NCBI RefSeq assembly: GCF_006494375.1
Contig: NZ_VHIZ01000041.1
Location: 174,229 to 238,228 of the forward strand
Length of the DNA: 64,000 nucleotides
Source of the DNA: Pantoea anthophila
GTDB lineage: Bacteria > Pseudomonadota > Gammaproteobacteria > Enterobacterales > Enterobacteriaceae
Direction of reading: 5' to 3'
Positions within the stretch are counted from its first letter, which is position 1, and every line of letters begins with the position of its first letter. The notes beneath the pieces are model-generated. The model was not told the origin of the DNA. It saw nothing but the letters and a program-made list of their open reading frames with translations, and did no database searches. Made by a program: the position numbers and the translations under genes. Positions 1-8,115 of the stretch are shown in pieces.

Positions 1-447
1 AAAGCGGTGGCCATTCATCAGCACATCGTTGCGGTTCTGCTCACGCACGCTGTCCGGCATCGGCAGATCGCGGGCGAAAGGGCGGATCAGCAGACCATCC
101 ACCACCAGACAGGTCACCCGTTCATCGTCATGCATCGCCAGCGACTGATAAACGCGGTGAATATTATCCATGACGCTCTGGTTCATCGCCGCGTGACGGT
201 TGGTGCTGACCCGCAGATGAAAGGTGGTGCCCTGCTGCTGCCAGATCAGCCCCTGAATGTAGCGCACGTAAGCCACCATGTAGCTGCTGTCTTTGCCGCC
301 GCCATAGGCGAGCAGGACGCGGTTGTTCTCAGGCTGCTTATCGGGTAACGCCGCCAGCAGACGGGCCGAACAGCGCTGAGCCGACGCGATGATGGCCGGT
401 GAGAGATACGCTTCCATTGCTTTCATCATGGCGGGCAGATTATTCAT
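1..447 (-). CDS. PP-loop ATPase superfamily protein (3' end cut off by window edge)
   Basis: Open from an ATG at 447 to the window edge, 149 codons without a stop; the C-terminal part lies outside. Residues around 45-55 read LLAYGGGKDSS, a close variant of the SGGKDS pyrophosphate loop of N-type ATP pyrophosphatases (TilS, TtcA, GuaA, asparagine-synthetase fold), so adenylation of some substrate is likely. The substrate is not apparent and I do not recognise the family more exactly. A GGAAAA stretch lies about 10 bases before the start. It is divergent from the MocR-type regulator that begins at 616, which may control it. The PP-loop call is firm, any pathway is open. Confidence 0.75.
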   Translation of the reverse strand, partial: MNNLPAMMKAMEAYLSPAIIASAQRCSARLLAALPDKQPENNRVLLAYGGGKDSSYMVAYVRYIQGLIWQQQGTTFHLRVSTNRHAAMNQSVMDNIHRVYQSLAMHDDERVTCLVVDGLLIRPFARDLPMPDSVREQNRNDVLMNGHRF

Positions 448-615
448 CTTTCACATTTTCCTTAGGTGAACGGCCTGCCGTTATGGCCACAGGCCCGACG
501 GCAGCCGGGCGCTGTGCGCCGTTTAGCGTCATGAATAATTAAGAGATGCAGCCTAAAGTACTTTGAATGTACTCTGTTGAATATGCACAGATCAGCGCGA
601 TATGGGGTGGAACAG

Positions 616-2067
616 ATGACCGGGGTTATCGGGGAACAGGAGAGTCAGAGCAGCCGTTATCGCCAGATAGCAGAACAGATTAAACAGGCGATCCATGCCG
701 GTTCACTGGCACCCGACAGCCGTCTGCCTTCGGTGCGCACCCTGGCGACACAGTACAATGTCAGCCTCACCACCGCCCTGAAAACCCTGCGTACGCTGGA
801 AGATGAGCGCTACGCCGTCGCCCGTCCGAAGTCGGGCTTTTTTGTTGCCCCACAGCGGCCCGCTTCGCGTGCGTTACCCGCCGTCAGCGAACAGCCGCGC
901 GCCATCGCCCCGCTGGATGAGCAGACCGAACTGCATCTGGCGATGCTCGGATCAGACTGCCGGGTGCGCCTCGATCTGGCGAACGGCGACAGTGCCCTCT
1001 ATCCGATCAGGCGGATTGGCCTGCTGATGCGCCAGATGGGTTACAGCAAACCCGCCCTGCTCGGTAACACGGTGAAGGGCACCGGCTATGCGCCGCTGAA
1101 AGCGGAGATTGCCCGGCGCGCGGTCGATTACGGCTGCAATATCAGCGCCGACGATATTCTGATCACCAACGGCTGTATTGAGGCGATCTCGCTGTCACTG
1201 CGCGCCACGACCCAGCCAGGCGATGTGGTGGCGGTGGAGTCCCCCTGCTATTTCGTCCTGCTGCAGATGCTGCATAACCTCAATTTACGGGTGATTGAAG
1301 TGGAAGCCGGGCCGGAAGGCTATGTGAATGTGGCAACCCTCACCCGTCTGTTTCAGCGCAAAGCGGTGCGGGTCTTTCTGACGCTGTGCAACGTCAACAA
1401 TCCGCTGGGAAAAAGCATTCCCAACGAGCAGAAAGCCTATATTGCGCGCCAGGCCGATGAAAACGATGTGGTGATCATTGAGGATGATATTTTTGGCGAT
1501 ACCGCCTTTGGTGAGCGTCGCCCTTTCCCGATGCGCGCCTTCAGCCCCAACGCTATTCTCTGCAGCGGCTTCTCGAAAACCGTGGCACCCGGCATCCGCA
1601 TCGGCTGGGTCCACAGCGTCAACTACATGCGTAAGATCGCCTCGCTGAAATATACCTCCACCATGGGCACCTCGGTGCTGTCGCAGGCGGCGGTGGCGGA
1701 ACTGCTGCGCAGCGGCGGCTATGATGCTCACCTGCGCAAGCTGCGGCGCGAACTGGCGCGGCAAATCAGCGAAATGCGTCAGTCGGTGCTGCGGGAGTTT
1801 CCGGCCGGGACAACGGTCTCTGACCCGGAAGGGGGATATGTGCTGTGGGTCGCCATGCCGCCGCAGGCGCTGAACGTGCGCGAGCTGTTTCTCAAGGCGC
1901 GCAACGCGGGCATCGGGATTGCGCCGGGCCATATTTTTGCCACCGATCAGCGCTACGATCACTGTTTCCGGCTGAATGCCGGTTTTGGCTGGAATGCGGA
2001 AGTGGAACAGGCGATCCGACAGCTGGCGCAGTGGTGCCAGCTGTCGTTAACCGACGCGCAGGCTTAG
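616..2067 (+). CDS. MocR-type regulator (GntR wHTH + class I aminotransferase-like domain)
   Basis: A protein of 483 residues with an N-terminal GntR winged helix (about 15-80; RYRQIAEQI and LPSVRTLA are typical) joined to a fold-type I PLP-binding domain. The PLP lysine is in SGFSKT, about residue 321. MocR proteins sense PLP adducts or amino acids and regulate a neighbouring gene. I chose the ATG at 616 because GGGTGGA lies six bases upstream; an in-frame TTG (577) and ATG (583) lack a ribosome site. It resembles YdcR/YjiR of E. coli, but the target is unknown; the divergent PP-loop gene is the obvious candidate. Its stop overlaps the convergent avtA stop by four bases. Confidence 0.88.
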   Translation: MTGVIGEQESQSSRYRQIAEQIKQAIHAGSLAPDSRLPSVRTLATQYNVSLTTALKTLRTLEDERYAVARPKSGFFVAPQRPASRALPAVSEQPRAIAPLDEQTELHLAMLGSDCRVRLDLANGDSALYPIRRIGLLMRQMGYSKPALLGNTVKGTGYAPLKAEIARRAVDYGCNISADDILITNGCIEAISLSLRATTQPGDVVAVESPCYFVLLQMLHNLNLRVIEVEAGPEGYVNVATLTRLFQRKAVRVFLTLCNVNNPLGKSIPNEQKAYIARQADENDVVIIEDDIFGDTAFGERRPFPMRAFSPNAILCSGFSKTVAPGIRIGWVHSVNYMRKIASLKYTSTMGTSVLSQAAVAELLRSGGYDAHLRKLRRELARQISEMRQSVLREFPAGTTVSDPEGGYVLWVAMPPQALNVRELFLKARNAGIGIAPGHIFATDQRYDHCFRLNAGFGWNAEVEQAIRQLAQWCQLSLTDAQA

Positions 2068-3314
2068 CTGTCGCGCCAGGCGTTCTCCACCTCTTCCGCC
2101 AGAATCTGCACCGCCCGCTCGATGTTCTCCGCATCCGGCACGTAGTTCATCCGCATACACTGGTGGGTGTGCGGCCACGCCTGCTCCAGCCCCGGAAAGA
2201 AGAAGTGGCCCGGCACCATCAGCACCCCGCGCGCTTTCAGCCGCTGATAGAGCGTTTCCGTGGTGATCGGCAGATCGCGGAACCAGAGCCAGAGGAAAAT
2301 CGCCCCTTCCGGCTTGTGGATCAGGCAGCGCTCTTCTGACAGATGGCGACGCAGGATCGCAATCGTCTGCGCAACCTTCTGCTGATAAAACGGCTTAATC
2401 ACCTCTTCGGAGAGCCGCAGCAGATCGCCGCGACGAATCATCTCATTGGCGATGGCCGGGCCAATACTGCCGGGGGCCAGGCTGATGATGCCGTTCATGT
2501 TGCTCAGCGCAGAGATGGTCTTCTCGTCTGCGATAATGATGCCGCAGCGCGCGCCCGGCAGGCCAAGTTTCGACAGGCTCATGCAGAGAATAATGTTGGG
2601 ATTCCACAGCGGACGCACTTCGCTGAAGATGATGCCGGGGAACGGCACGCCGTAGGCATTGTCGATCAGCAGCGGCACATCATGCTGCTGCGCCAGCGCA
2701 TCCAGCTGGATCAGCTCCTCATCGGTGATCACGTTGCCGGTGGGGTTGGTCGGACGCGAGACGCAGATCAGCCCGACCTCATCATTCATCGGCAGATGCT
2801 CGAAATCGACATGATATTTGAACTGTCCCTCCGGCAGCAGCTCAATGTTCGGCTTCGCCGACACAAACAGCTCCTCTTCCAGACCGGCATCCGCATAGCC
2901 GAGGTACTCAGGCGCCAGCGGAAACAGCACCCGCTTTTTGCTGCCGTCGGCGCGGCGACCGGCAAACAGGTTAAACAGATAGAAGAAGGCGCTCTGGCTG
3001 CCGTTGGTCAGCGCGATATTCTGCGCGGTAATCGGCCAGCCAAGCTGGTCGCGCAGCAGCCCGGCCAGCGACTCCAGCAGCGTCGCTTTGCCGCGCGGGC
3101 CGTCGTAATTGCACAGTGCTTCGCTGAGTTTGCCCTCCTCATGCATCTGCTGCAGCAGCTGCTGAAAGTAGTCGTTCATGGCCGGGATCTGCGCCGGATT
3201 ACCGCCGCCAAGCATGATGGTGCCGGGCGTACGCAGGCCTGCGCCCATATCTTCCATCAGACGTGAAATGCCGGAATGTTGGGTAAATTTGTCGCCGAAC
3301 TGAGAAAAGGACAT
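2064..3314 (-). CDS. avtA: Valine-pyruvate aminotransferase AvtA
   Basis: This 416-residue cytoplasmic class I PLP-dependent aminotransferase matches E. coli AvtA along its whole length (417 residues), beginning MSFSQFGDKFTQHSG and containing the very conserved GGGNPAQIP and SRPTNPTGN stretches. The PLP lysine is in the MSLSKLGLPGAR motif. AvtA interconverts valine and pyruvate with 2-ketoisovalerate and alanine, and so forms a side route for alanine and valine synthesis. The gene stands alone on the minus strand, converging with the MocR-type regulator; downstream of the kgu cluster only a GC-rich dyad separates them. Nothing unusual. Confidence 0.96.
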   Translation of the reverse strand: MSFSQFGDKFTQHSGISRLMEDMGAGLRTPGTIMLGGGNPAQIPAMNDYFQQLLQQMHEEGKLSEALCNYDGPRGKATLLESLAGLLRDQLGWPITAQNIALTNGSQSAFFYLFNLFAGRRADGSKKRVLFPLAPEYLGYADAGLEEELFVSAKPNIELLPEGQFKYHVDFEHLPMNDEVGLICVSRPTNPTGNVITDEELIQLDALAQQHDVPLLIDNAYGVPFPGIIFSEVRPLWNPNIILCMSLSKLGLPGARCGIIIADEKTISALSNMNGIISLAPGSIGPAIANEMIRRGDLLRLSEEVIKPFYQQKVAQTIAILRRHLSEERCLIHKPEGAIFLWLWFRDLPITTETLYQRLKARGVLMVPGHFFFPGLEQAWPHTHQCMRMNYVPDAENIERAVQILAEEVENAWRDS

Positions 3315-3358
3315 AGCGGTTAAAAATTTGTGATTGCGAATCGGGGGTTCACCATAAC

Positions 3359-3376
3359 GCCCGCCATCGGCGGGCG
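3359..3376 (-). terminator. GC-rich dyad between ghrB and avtA
   Basis: GCCCGCC-ATC-GGCGGGC forms a seven-pair stem with a three-base loop in the gap after the ghrB stop codon. No run of T follows on the minus strand, so it could be a weak or Rho-assisted terminator for the kgu cluster or only an mRNA end stabiliser. Confidence 0.35.
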
Positions 3377-3395
3377 CAATGGAAAGGCGTGGCGA

Positions 3396-4370
3396 TTATT
3401 TCAGCGCCTGAGGGTTAACGCAGTTTTTATCGACGTTTCCGCCGAGCGCAGCGATAAGATTCTCCACCGCATCCTGCATCATGCCGTAGCGGGTTTCGTG
3501 GGTGGCAGAACCGATGTGCGGCAGCGTCACCACGTTCGGCAGCGACAGCAGCGGAGAGTCGGCAGGAACCGGCTCCTGCTCAAACACATCCAGCCCGGCG
3601 GCGTGCAGTTTGCCCGCCTGCAGCGCGGCGATCAGCGCCTTCTCATCCACCACCGGCCCGCGACCGGCGTTGATCAGTACCGCATCCGGCTTCATCAGTT
3701 CCAGCTCGGCGGCCCCAATCAGATGGTGGGTTTCGTCAGTCAGCGGCAGGCTGATGCAGACAAAATCACTCTGCTGCAGCAGCTCTTTCAGTTCGCAGCG
3801 CTGCGCGCCAAAGCGCGACTGCGCCTCCTCATGCTCACGGCGCGCGTTGTAGAGGATTTTCATGCCGAAGCCAAAGTGGGCGCGCTGCGCCAGCGCCATC
3901 CCGATCCGTCCCATGCCGAGAATGCCCAGCGTTTTATGGTGTACGTCGATGCCGAACTGCGCCGGTCCGATGCTCTTCTGCCAGTGGCCCGCTTTGACCC
4001 AGGCATCCAGCTCCGGCACCCGACGCGCGGTGCTCAGCACCAGCGCCATCATGGTGTCAGCCACGGTTTCCGTCAGCACGGTCGGGGTGTGCATCAGCAC
4101 CACATGACGCGCATTCAGCGCTGCCACGTCGAAATTGTCATAGCCCACCGAGACGCTGGAGCAGACGCGCAGATTAGGCATGTTCGCCAGCAGCTCGCCA
4201 TTCACTTTTCCGCCCGATCCCAGCAGGCCCTCGGCCTGGCGGAACGCCGCAGCATGCTGCTGCTGGCTCTCTGGCGAAAGATTGCTCACTTCCGTCACGT
4301 CACACTGTTCAGCCAGGCGCGCATAGAGGTCGTCAGGCAGTTTTTTATAGAGAATTACAGCGGGTTTCAT
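3396..4370 (-). CDS. ghrB: 2-ketoaldonate reductase GhrB, probable KguD of the 2-ketogluconate cluster
   Basis: A 324-residue D-2-hydroxyacid dehydrogenase, the same length as E. coli GhrB and similar throughout. The NAD(P) site LGMGRIG is at about 151-157, and the catalytic Arg, Glu and His are at about R237, E266 and H285 ([20 protein letters not shown]). GhrB reduces glyoxylate, hydroxypyruvate and 2-keto-D-gluconate. It is the last gene of kguE-kguK-kguT-ghrB, the order of Pseudomonas kguEKTD, so I infer that it reduces 2-keto-6-phosphogluconate to 6-phosphogluconate. The gap to kguT is 172 bases and holds GC-rich dyads, so its expression may differ from that of the upstream genes. Confidence 0.93.
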   Translation of the reverse strand: MKPAVILYKKLPDDLYARLAEQCDVTEVSNLSPESQQQHAAAFRQAEGLLGSGGKVNGELLANMPNLRVCSSVSVGYDNFDVAALNARHVVLMHTPTVLTETVADTMMALVLSTARRVPELDAWVKAGHWQKSIGPAQFGIDVHHKTLGILGMGRIGMALAQRAHFGFGMKILYNARREHEEAQSRFGAQRCELKELLQQSDFVCISLPLTDETHHLIGAAELELMKPDAVLINAGRGPVVDEKALIAALQAGKLHAAGLDVFEQEPVPADSPLLSLPNVVTLPHIGSATHETRYGMMQDAVENLIAALGGNVDKNCVNPQALK

Positions 4371-4542
4371 TCAGTGGCTCCCGATCAAACAAATAAGTAG
4401 CGGGCGGCTTGCGGGCCGCCCGGAGAAAACAGAGGCTGACGTTTACGCCCGGGTGGCCTCCGTACAGGCCCGGCAAGGCCTGTGCGAACGGTGCAGGCGT
4501 TGTGGAGCTGCACCGGGCCAGCCCGCTTCAGCGTTTACGCTT

Positions 4543-5823
4543 TCAGGCCGGTTTTGCGCCCCGCAGCGGCGGCGCTTTGTTCTGCGCCGGTTTCACAATC
4601 AGCGTCAGCCACACCGACACCAGCAGAGCCGAACCCATAAAGATGTAGGAGGCTGCCGGGCTGCCGGTCGCCCCATTAAGATAGCCGACGATCCATGAAC
4701 CGATAAATGACCCCAGCGCACCCATACTGTTGATCAGTGCCATTGCCCCGCCCGCGACGTTGCGTGGCAGCATCTCAGGAATAATGGCGAAGAACGGTCC
4801 GTAAGGCGCATACATCGCGGCACCGGCAATCACCAGCAGGGTGTAGGAGGCCCAGAAGTTGCTTGAGCCGACCAGGTAAGAGCCAAGGAACGCCAGCGCC
4901 CCCACCAGCAGCAGCGGCCAGACAAACAGCTTACGATTCTGGGTTTTGTCCGACGCCCAGGAGACCACGACCATCGCAATGGTCGCCGCCAGATAAGGCA
5001 CCGCTGACAGCCAGCCCGCTTCAACCATGCCCATCTGCGTGCCGTTACGCAGAATCGACGGCAGCCACAGCACAAAGCCATACACACCGATGCTCCAGGC
5101 AAAATATTGCAGGCAGAGGATGATCACATTGCGGTTGCGGAACGCTTCACCGTAGTTACGCACCGCCTTGATGTTTTCCTGCTCTTTTTGCAGCTCAGCC
5201 TGCAGGGCCGCTTTCTCTGCATCGCTCATCCAGCGCGCCTGAGACGGCTTATCCTGCACCAGGAACCACCAGGCTATCGCCCAGATGACCGCCGGAATCC
5301 CTTCAATGATAAACATCTCACGCCAGCCGAAGGATTCGATCAGATAACCCGACACCACCGACATCCAGAGCACGGTGACCGGGTTCCCCAGGATCAGGAA
5401 GGTATTGGCGCGCGAACGTTCCGATTTGGTAAACCAGTTGCTGATGTAAATCAGCATGGCCGGCATCACCGCCGCTTCCACCACGCCCAGCACAAAGCGA
5501 ATCGCTGCCAGCATCGGAATGTTACTGACCACACCGGTCAGCGATGCACAGCCACCCCACAGGATCAGGCAGCCGAAAATCAGTTTCTTCACGCTGCGGC
5601 GTTCGGCATAGATTGCGCCCGGGATCTGGAAAAAGAAGTATCCCAGGAAGAACAGCGCGCCCAGCAGCGAGGACATGCCTTTGGTGATGCCAAGATCGTC
5701 ATTAATCCCGGCGGCAGAGGCGAAGCTAAAGTTTGCTCGATCGAGATACGCCAGGCTGTAGGTGATAAACACGATGGGCATGATGAACCACCAGCGTTTT
5801 GGCGCGATTGTCTGCTTTTTCAT
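4543..5823 (-). CDS. kguT: MFS transporter, probable 2-ketogluconate permease KguT
   Basis: A 426-residue membrane protein with about 12 hydrophobic segments, of the anion:cation symporter (ACS) branch of the major facilitator superfamily: SLAYLDRANFSFA near the start of helix 1 is the mark of hexuronate, galactonate and 2-ketogluconate carriers. The longer frame to 5931 would overlap kguK; I took the ATG at 5823 (MKKQTIAPKRWWF), which has GGGAACTCC-type spacing and a normal N-terminus. It lies 34 bases after kguK and before ghrB, so import of 2-ketogluconate is the likely job. The substrate is inferred from context; other sugar acids are possible. Confidence 0.85.
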   Translation of the reverse strand: MKKQTIAPKRWWFIMPIVFITYSLAYLDRANFSFASAAGINDDLGITKGMSSLLGALFFLGYFFFQIPGAIYAERRSVKKLIFGCLILWGGCASLTGVVSNIPMLAAIRFVLGVVEAAVMPAMLIYISNWFTKSERSRANTFLILGNPVTVLWMSVVSGYLIESFGWREMFIIEGIPAVIWAIAWWFLVQDKPSQARWMSDAEKAALQAELQKEQENIKAVRNYGEAFRNRNVIILCLQYFAWSIGVYGFVLWLPSILRNGTQMGMVEAGWLSAVPYLAATIAMVVVSWASDKTQNRKLFVWPLLLVGALAFLGSYLVGSSNFWASYTLLVIAGAAMYAPYGPFFAIIPEMLPRNVAGGAMALINSMGALGSFIGSWIVGYLNGATGSPAASYIFMGSALLVSVWLTLIVKPAQNKAPPLRGAKPA

Positions 5824-5857
5824 CGGGAACTCCTGTGTCTTTAGAGGGGCGCGTGAA

Positions 5858-6820
5858 CTACTCGTCGCCCAGTTGCTGACGCGTCGGCAGACCTTCGCTG
5901 TCACCAATGACCTGAATCGCCATCGAACCAATTTTATTGCCGCGGCGAATCGCCTGCGGCAGCGTCTGGCCTTCCAGCAGGGCGCTGATCACGCCGACGG
6001 CAAAACCGTCACCGGCCCCTACGGTGTCGACCACGTTGTCGACTTTTATCGCCGCCACCTGTCCCTGTTCACCCTGTGCGGTTTTATACCAGGCGCCGTC
6101 ACAACCGGTTTTAATCACGACCGCTTTCACACCCTTATCGAGATAAAAATCTGCAATCGCTTCCGGCTGACGGTAGCCGGTCAGGATCAGCCCCTCTTTT
6201 TCGCCTGGCAGTACCCAGTCGGCATACTCCGCCAGCAGATTGAGCTGCTTACGCATCTCCTCTTCACTGCGCCACAGCACCGGCCGCAGATTCGGATCAA
6301 ACGAAATGGTTTTCCCGCGCGCGCGCATCTCTTTGGCCGTGTGCTTCAGCAGTTCCAGTGAACTCTCCGAGAGCGCTGCCGCCACCCCGCTGAGGTGCAG
6401 ATGGCGTGCCGAGCCAAAGTAGTCCGCATCAAAATCGTCAACCGACAGATGGCTGGCCGCCGAGCCTTTACGGAAATACTCCACCAGCGGATCAGAGCCA
6501 TCATCGACTTTGGATTTAAGCTGGAAACCGGTGGGATAACGGTTATCGACCGTGACCCGGGCGTGGTCAATGCCCTCTTTTTCCAGCTGCTGGCAGATAA
6601 AGCGACCAAAGGCGTCATCGCCAACCCGGCTGACCCAGCCTACTTTCAGGCCAAGACGCGCCAGGCCGGTCGCGACATTGAGTTCTGCGCCTGCTGCGCG
6701 TTTAACAAAGGTCTCTGCGGCCGCGAGATCGCCGGTTTCACGGGCGACAAACATCGCCATCGCTTCGCCGATGGTGACCACATCAAGCGGACCGTTGTGA
6801 TATTGGGTGTGATGACTCAT
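5858..6820 (-). CDS. kguK: PfkB-family sugar kinase, probable 2-ketogluconate kinase KguK
   Basis: This 320-residue protein has both PfkB (ribokinase) signatures: an N-terminal GAELNVATGLARLG region and the C-terminal DTVGAGDGFAVG with catalytic Asp at about 261. It resembles KdgK (2-keto-3-deoxygluconate kinase), but its place directly between kguE (nine bases upstream) and kguT fits the Pseudomonas kguEKTD order, so phosphorylation of 2-ketogluconate to its 6-phosphate is the better call. The product would be reduced by the ghrB/kguD enzyme and enter the pentose phosphate or Entner-Doudoroff route. Databases may name it 2-dehydro-3-deoxygluconokinase. Confidence 0.85.
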   Translation of the reverse strand: MSHHTQYHNGPLDVVTIGEAMAMFVARETGDLAAAETFVKRAAGAELNVATGLARLGLKVGWVSRVGDDAFGRFICQQLEKEGIDHARVTVDNRYPTGFQLKSKVDDGSDPLVEYFRKGSAASHLSVDDFDADYFGSARHLHLSGVAAALSESSLELLKHTAKEMRARGKTISFDPNLRPVLWRSEEEMRKQLNLLAEYADWVLPGEKEGLILTGYRQPEAIADFYLDKGVKAVVIKTGCDGAWYKTAQGEQGQVAAIKVDNVVDTVGAGDGFAVGVISALLEGQTLPQAIRRGNKIGSMAIQVIGDSEGLPTRQQLGDE

Positions 6821-6829
6821 TTTTACTCC

Positions 6830-7579
6830 TTACACATTGCGCAGCAGCGACACATAGTGGCGCGTCACCGCAATCAGATCGTCGCCTTCCAGCGGAAATT
6901 CAATACCGCGCGGCACCGAGCCGGGCAGCTGTTGCAGCAGGTCACGCCAGCCAGCGTCCGCCTCATCCAGCGCAATTGCCCGGAAACTCTCCTGATGCGG
7001 AACGGCGGCTTTGACGTGCACATAGCCGACCTGCGCGGCCAGCTGCTGCGCGGCCTGGAAGGCGTTTTCGCCGGTCCAGCACCAGTTCCCCATGTCGAAG
7101 GTCATCGTGATCGGTAGCCCGGCTTCTCTGATCGCCGTGAAAAACGCGACGGAGGGTGCGAGTTTGCCCTGTTCGGTCTGATCGTTTTCCACCGTCAGTT
7201 CACACGGCAGTGCTGCCAGATGCGCCTGCAGCGTTTCACGGTGAAGTGAACCGGTGAAATGTCCCAGCGCGACTTTCAGCCGCTGCGCATTTAACTGGCG
7301 TGCTTCTTCAACGTAGTGGGTTATGCGCGGATTGATTTCGCCGCCGTCACAAAACAGCGTATCGGGCACCGAATAGCTGGCCTGAAGCTGATGCTGTGCC
7401 ACCGCCTGCGCCAGGGCGGGCAGATCGGCCAGCGCCGCGTCATCAAGCAGTTCGCGGCGGATTTCGACGCCATCAGCACCAGCCTGCTGAATGATCGGCA
7501 GCAGCGCAGTCTGGCCGCCGAGTGCGGCGATCTGCGCATGGCCATAAGCGGCGGTCACCACAATGATGTCAGGTTTCAT
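6830..7579 (-). CDS. kguE: Sugar phosphate isomerase/epimerase, TIM barrel, KguE-like
   Basis: A 249-residue AP-endonuclease-2-like TIM barrel (xylose isomerase-like superfamily), with metal-ligand-type stretches such as GVEIRREL, LTVENDQ and TFDMGNW. KguE is the first gene of the 2-ketogluconate operon in Pseudomonas; its exact reaction is not settled. Two ATGs are in frame; I chose 7579 because GGAG lies six bases before it, whereas the ATG at 7591 has no ribosome site. The palindromic operator at 7630-7643 lies about 50 bases upstream, so this is the first gene of the transcription unit. Confidence 0.83.
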   Translation of the reverse strand: MKPDIIVVTAAYGHAQIAALGGQTALLPIIQQAGADGVEIRRELLDDAALADLPALAQAVAQHQLQASYSVPDTLFCDGGEINPRITHYVEEARQLNAQRLKVALGHFTGSLHRETLQAHLAALPCELTVENDQTEQGKLAPSVAFFTAIREAGLPITMTFDMGNWCWTGENAFQAAQQLAAQVGYVHVKAAVPHQESFRAIALDEADAGWRDLLQQLPGSVPRGIEFPLEGDDLIAVTRHYVSLLRNV

Positions 7580-7629
7580 GTTCTGCTCCATGGCAGGTTT
7601 TTGCGCGTAGCGGATACAAAAACCCTAAA

Positions 7630-7643
7630 TGGAACCGGTTCCA
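7630..7643. promoter_or_regulatory. Palindromic operator before kguE (LacI/PtxS type)
   Basis: TGGAACCGGTTCCA is a perfect 14-base palindrome with the central CCGG step that LacI-family proteins favour. It closely resembles the TGAAACCGGTTTCA site that I recall for PtxS, the 2-ketogluconate-responsive repressor of Pseudomonas kgu genes. It lies about 50 bases before the kguE start. The PtxS-like regulator at 8705-9730 is the probable ligand; I saw no second copy before that regulator's own start. Confidence 0.75.
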
Positions 7644-7807
7644 AAGCAAAGCAGCAAACTGTGAAACTATGATCGTGCTCACGAAGCGAGCACGAAGAGC
7701 GGTCTGAGGCTTACAAACGCAGGATTGTACGCTAAGTGCATTTCAGTCAGTTCCGCTGAATGAAAAAAGTGAGGATTTTTATCATTTTAAGAGGGATGCG
7801 GATAGCT

Positions 7808-7951
7808 ATGAAGTCATCGTTACTGAAAAGCGTTAGCGGGATTAATGCAAAAACGGATCGGAAAAAACAAAAACCGTCATTTTATGATGCTGGTAAATTT
7901 AATTCCTTTGTTTCCATCCTATTATTGCTCAGCGTCATTTATAGTCGGTAA
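7808..7951 (+). CDS. Possible small membrane protein, 47 residues, in AT-rich island
   Basis: An ATG at 7808 opens a 47-residue frame: a basic N-terminal half (NAKTDRKKQK) followed by one hydrophobic stretch (SFVSILLLLSVIY) close to the C-terminus. In-frame ATGs at 7760 and 7796 would lengthen it to 63 or 51 residues; none has a good ribosome site. It precedes the secreted-protein and microcin-like frames, lying 26 bases before the first. A small basic protein with one membrane helix would suit an immunity protein, or it could be a remnant or chance frame. I do not recognise a family. Confidence 0.3.
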   Translation: MKSSLLKSVSGINAKTDRKKQKPSFYDAGKFNSFVSILLLLSVIYSR

Positions 7952-7977
7952 TAAGACAGCAAACGGAGGTTTTGCAG

Positions 7978-8115
7978 ATGAAATGGATTTTAATAACACT
8001 ATTACTTGCTTCAGGATTAACAACGGTTTCAGCCCAATCCGATCAGGACATAGAAAAGGAACTCTCCACTGCCACTCTATTTTCGATGGGCTTCAATGGA
8101 TTTATTACGAAGTAA
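7978..8115 (+). pseudogene. Signal-peptide half of an MchS3-like small protein, ended by in-frame TAA
   Basis: A 45-residue frame with a perfect GGAGG eight bases before its ATG. Residues 1-19 are a clear signal peptide (MKWILITLLLASGLTTVSA, cleavage before QSDQD), followed by ATLFSMGFNGFITK and TAA. The next codon, in the same frame, is ATG, and the reading frame runs on for 92 residues. Read through the stop, the whole resembles the MchS3 family found in microcin H47/M gene clusters, as I remember it. I therefore read 7978-8394 as one gene interrupted by a nonsense codon, or as two coupled cistrons. GC content is far below the flanks. Confidence 0.6.

Noticed and set aside
2343..3266. 307-codon open frame on the plus strand over avtA
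   Set aside because: Antisense to a certain gene; Gln/Arg/His-rich composition is that of a shadow frame in GC-rich DNA.
3330..4400. 356-codon open frame on the plus strand over ghrB
   Set aside because: Same reason: it mirrors ghrB, has no ribosome site and no domain.
5107..7117. Plus-strand open frames of 199-245 codons over kguT and kguK
   Set aside because: Antisense shadows of well-defined transporter and kinase genes.
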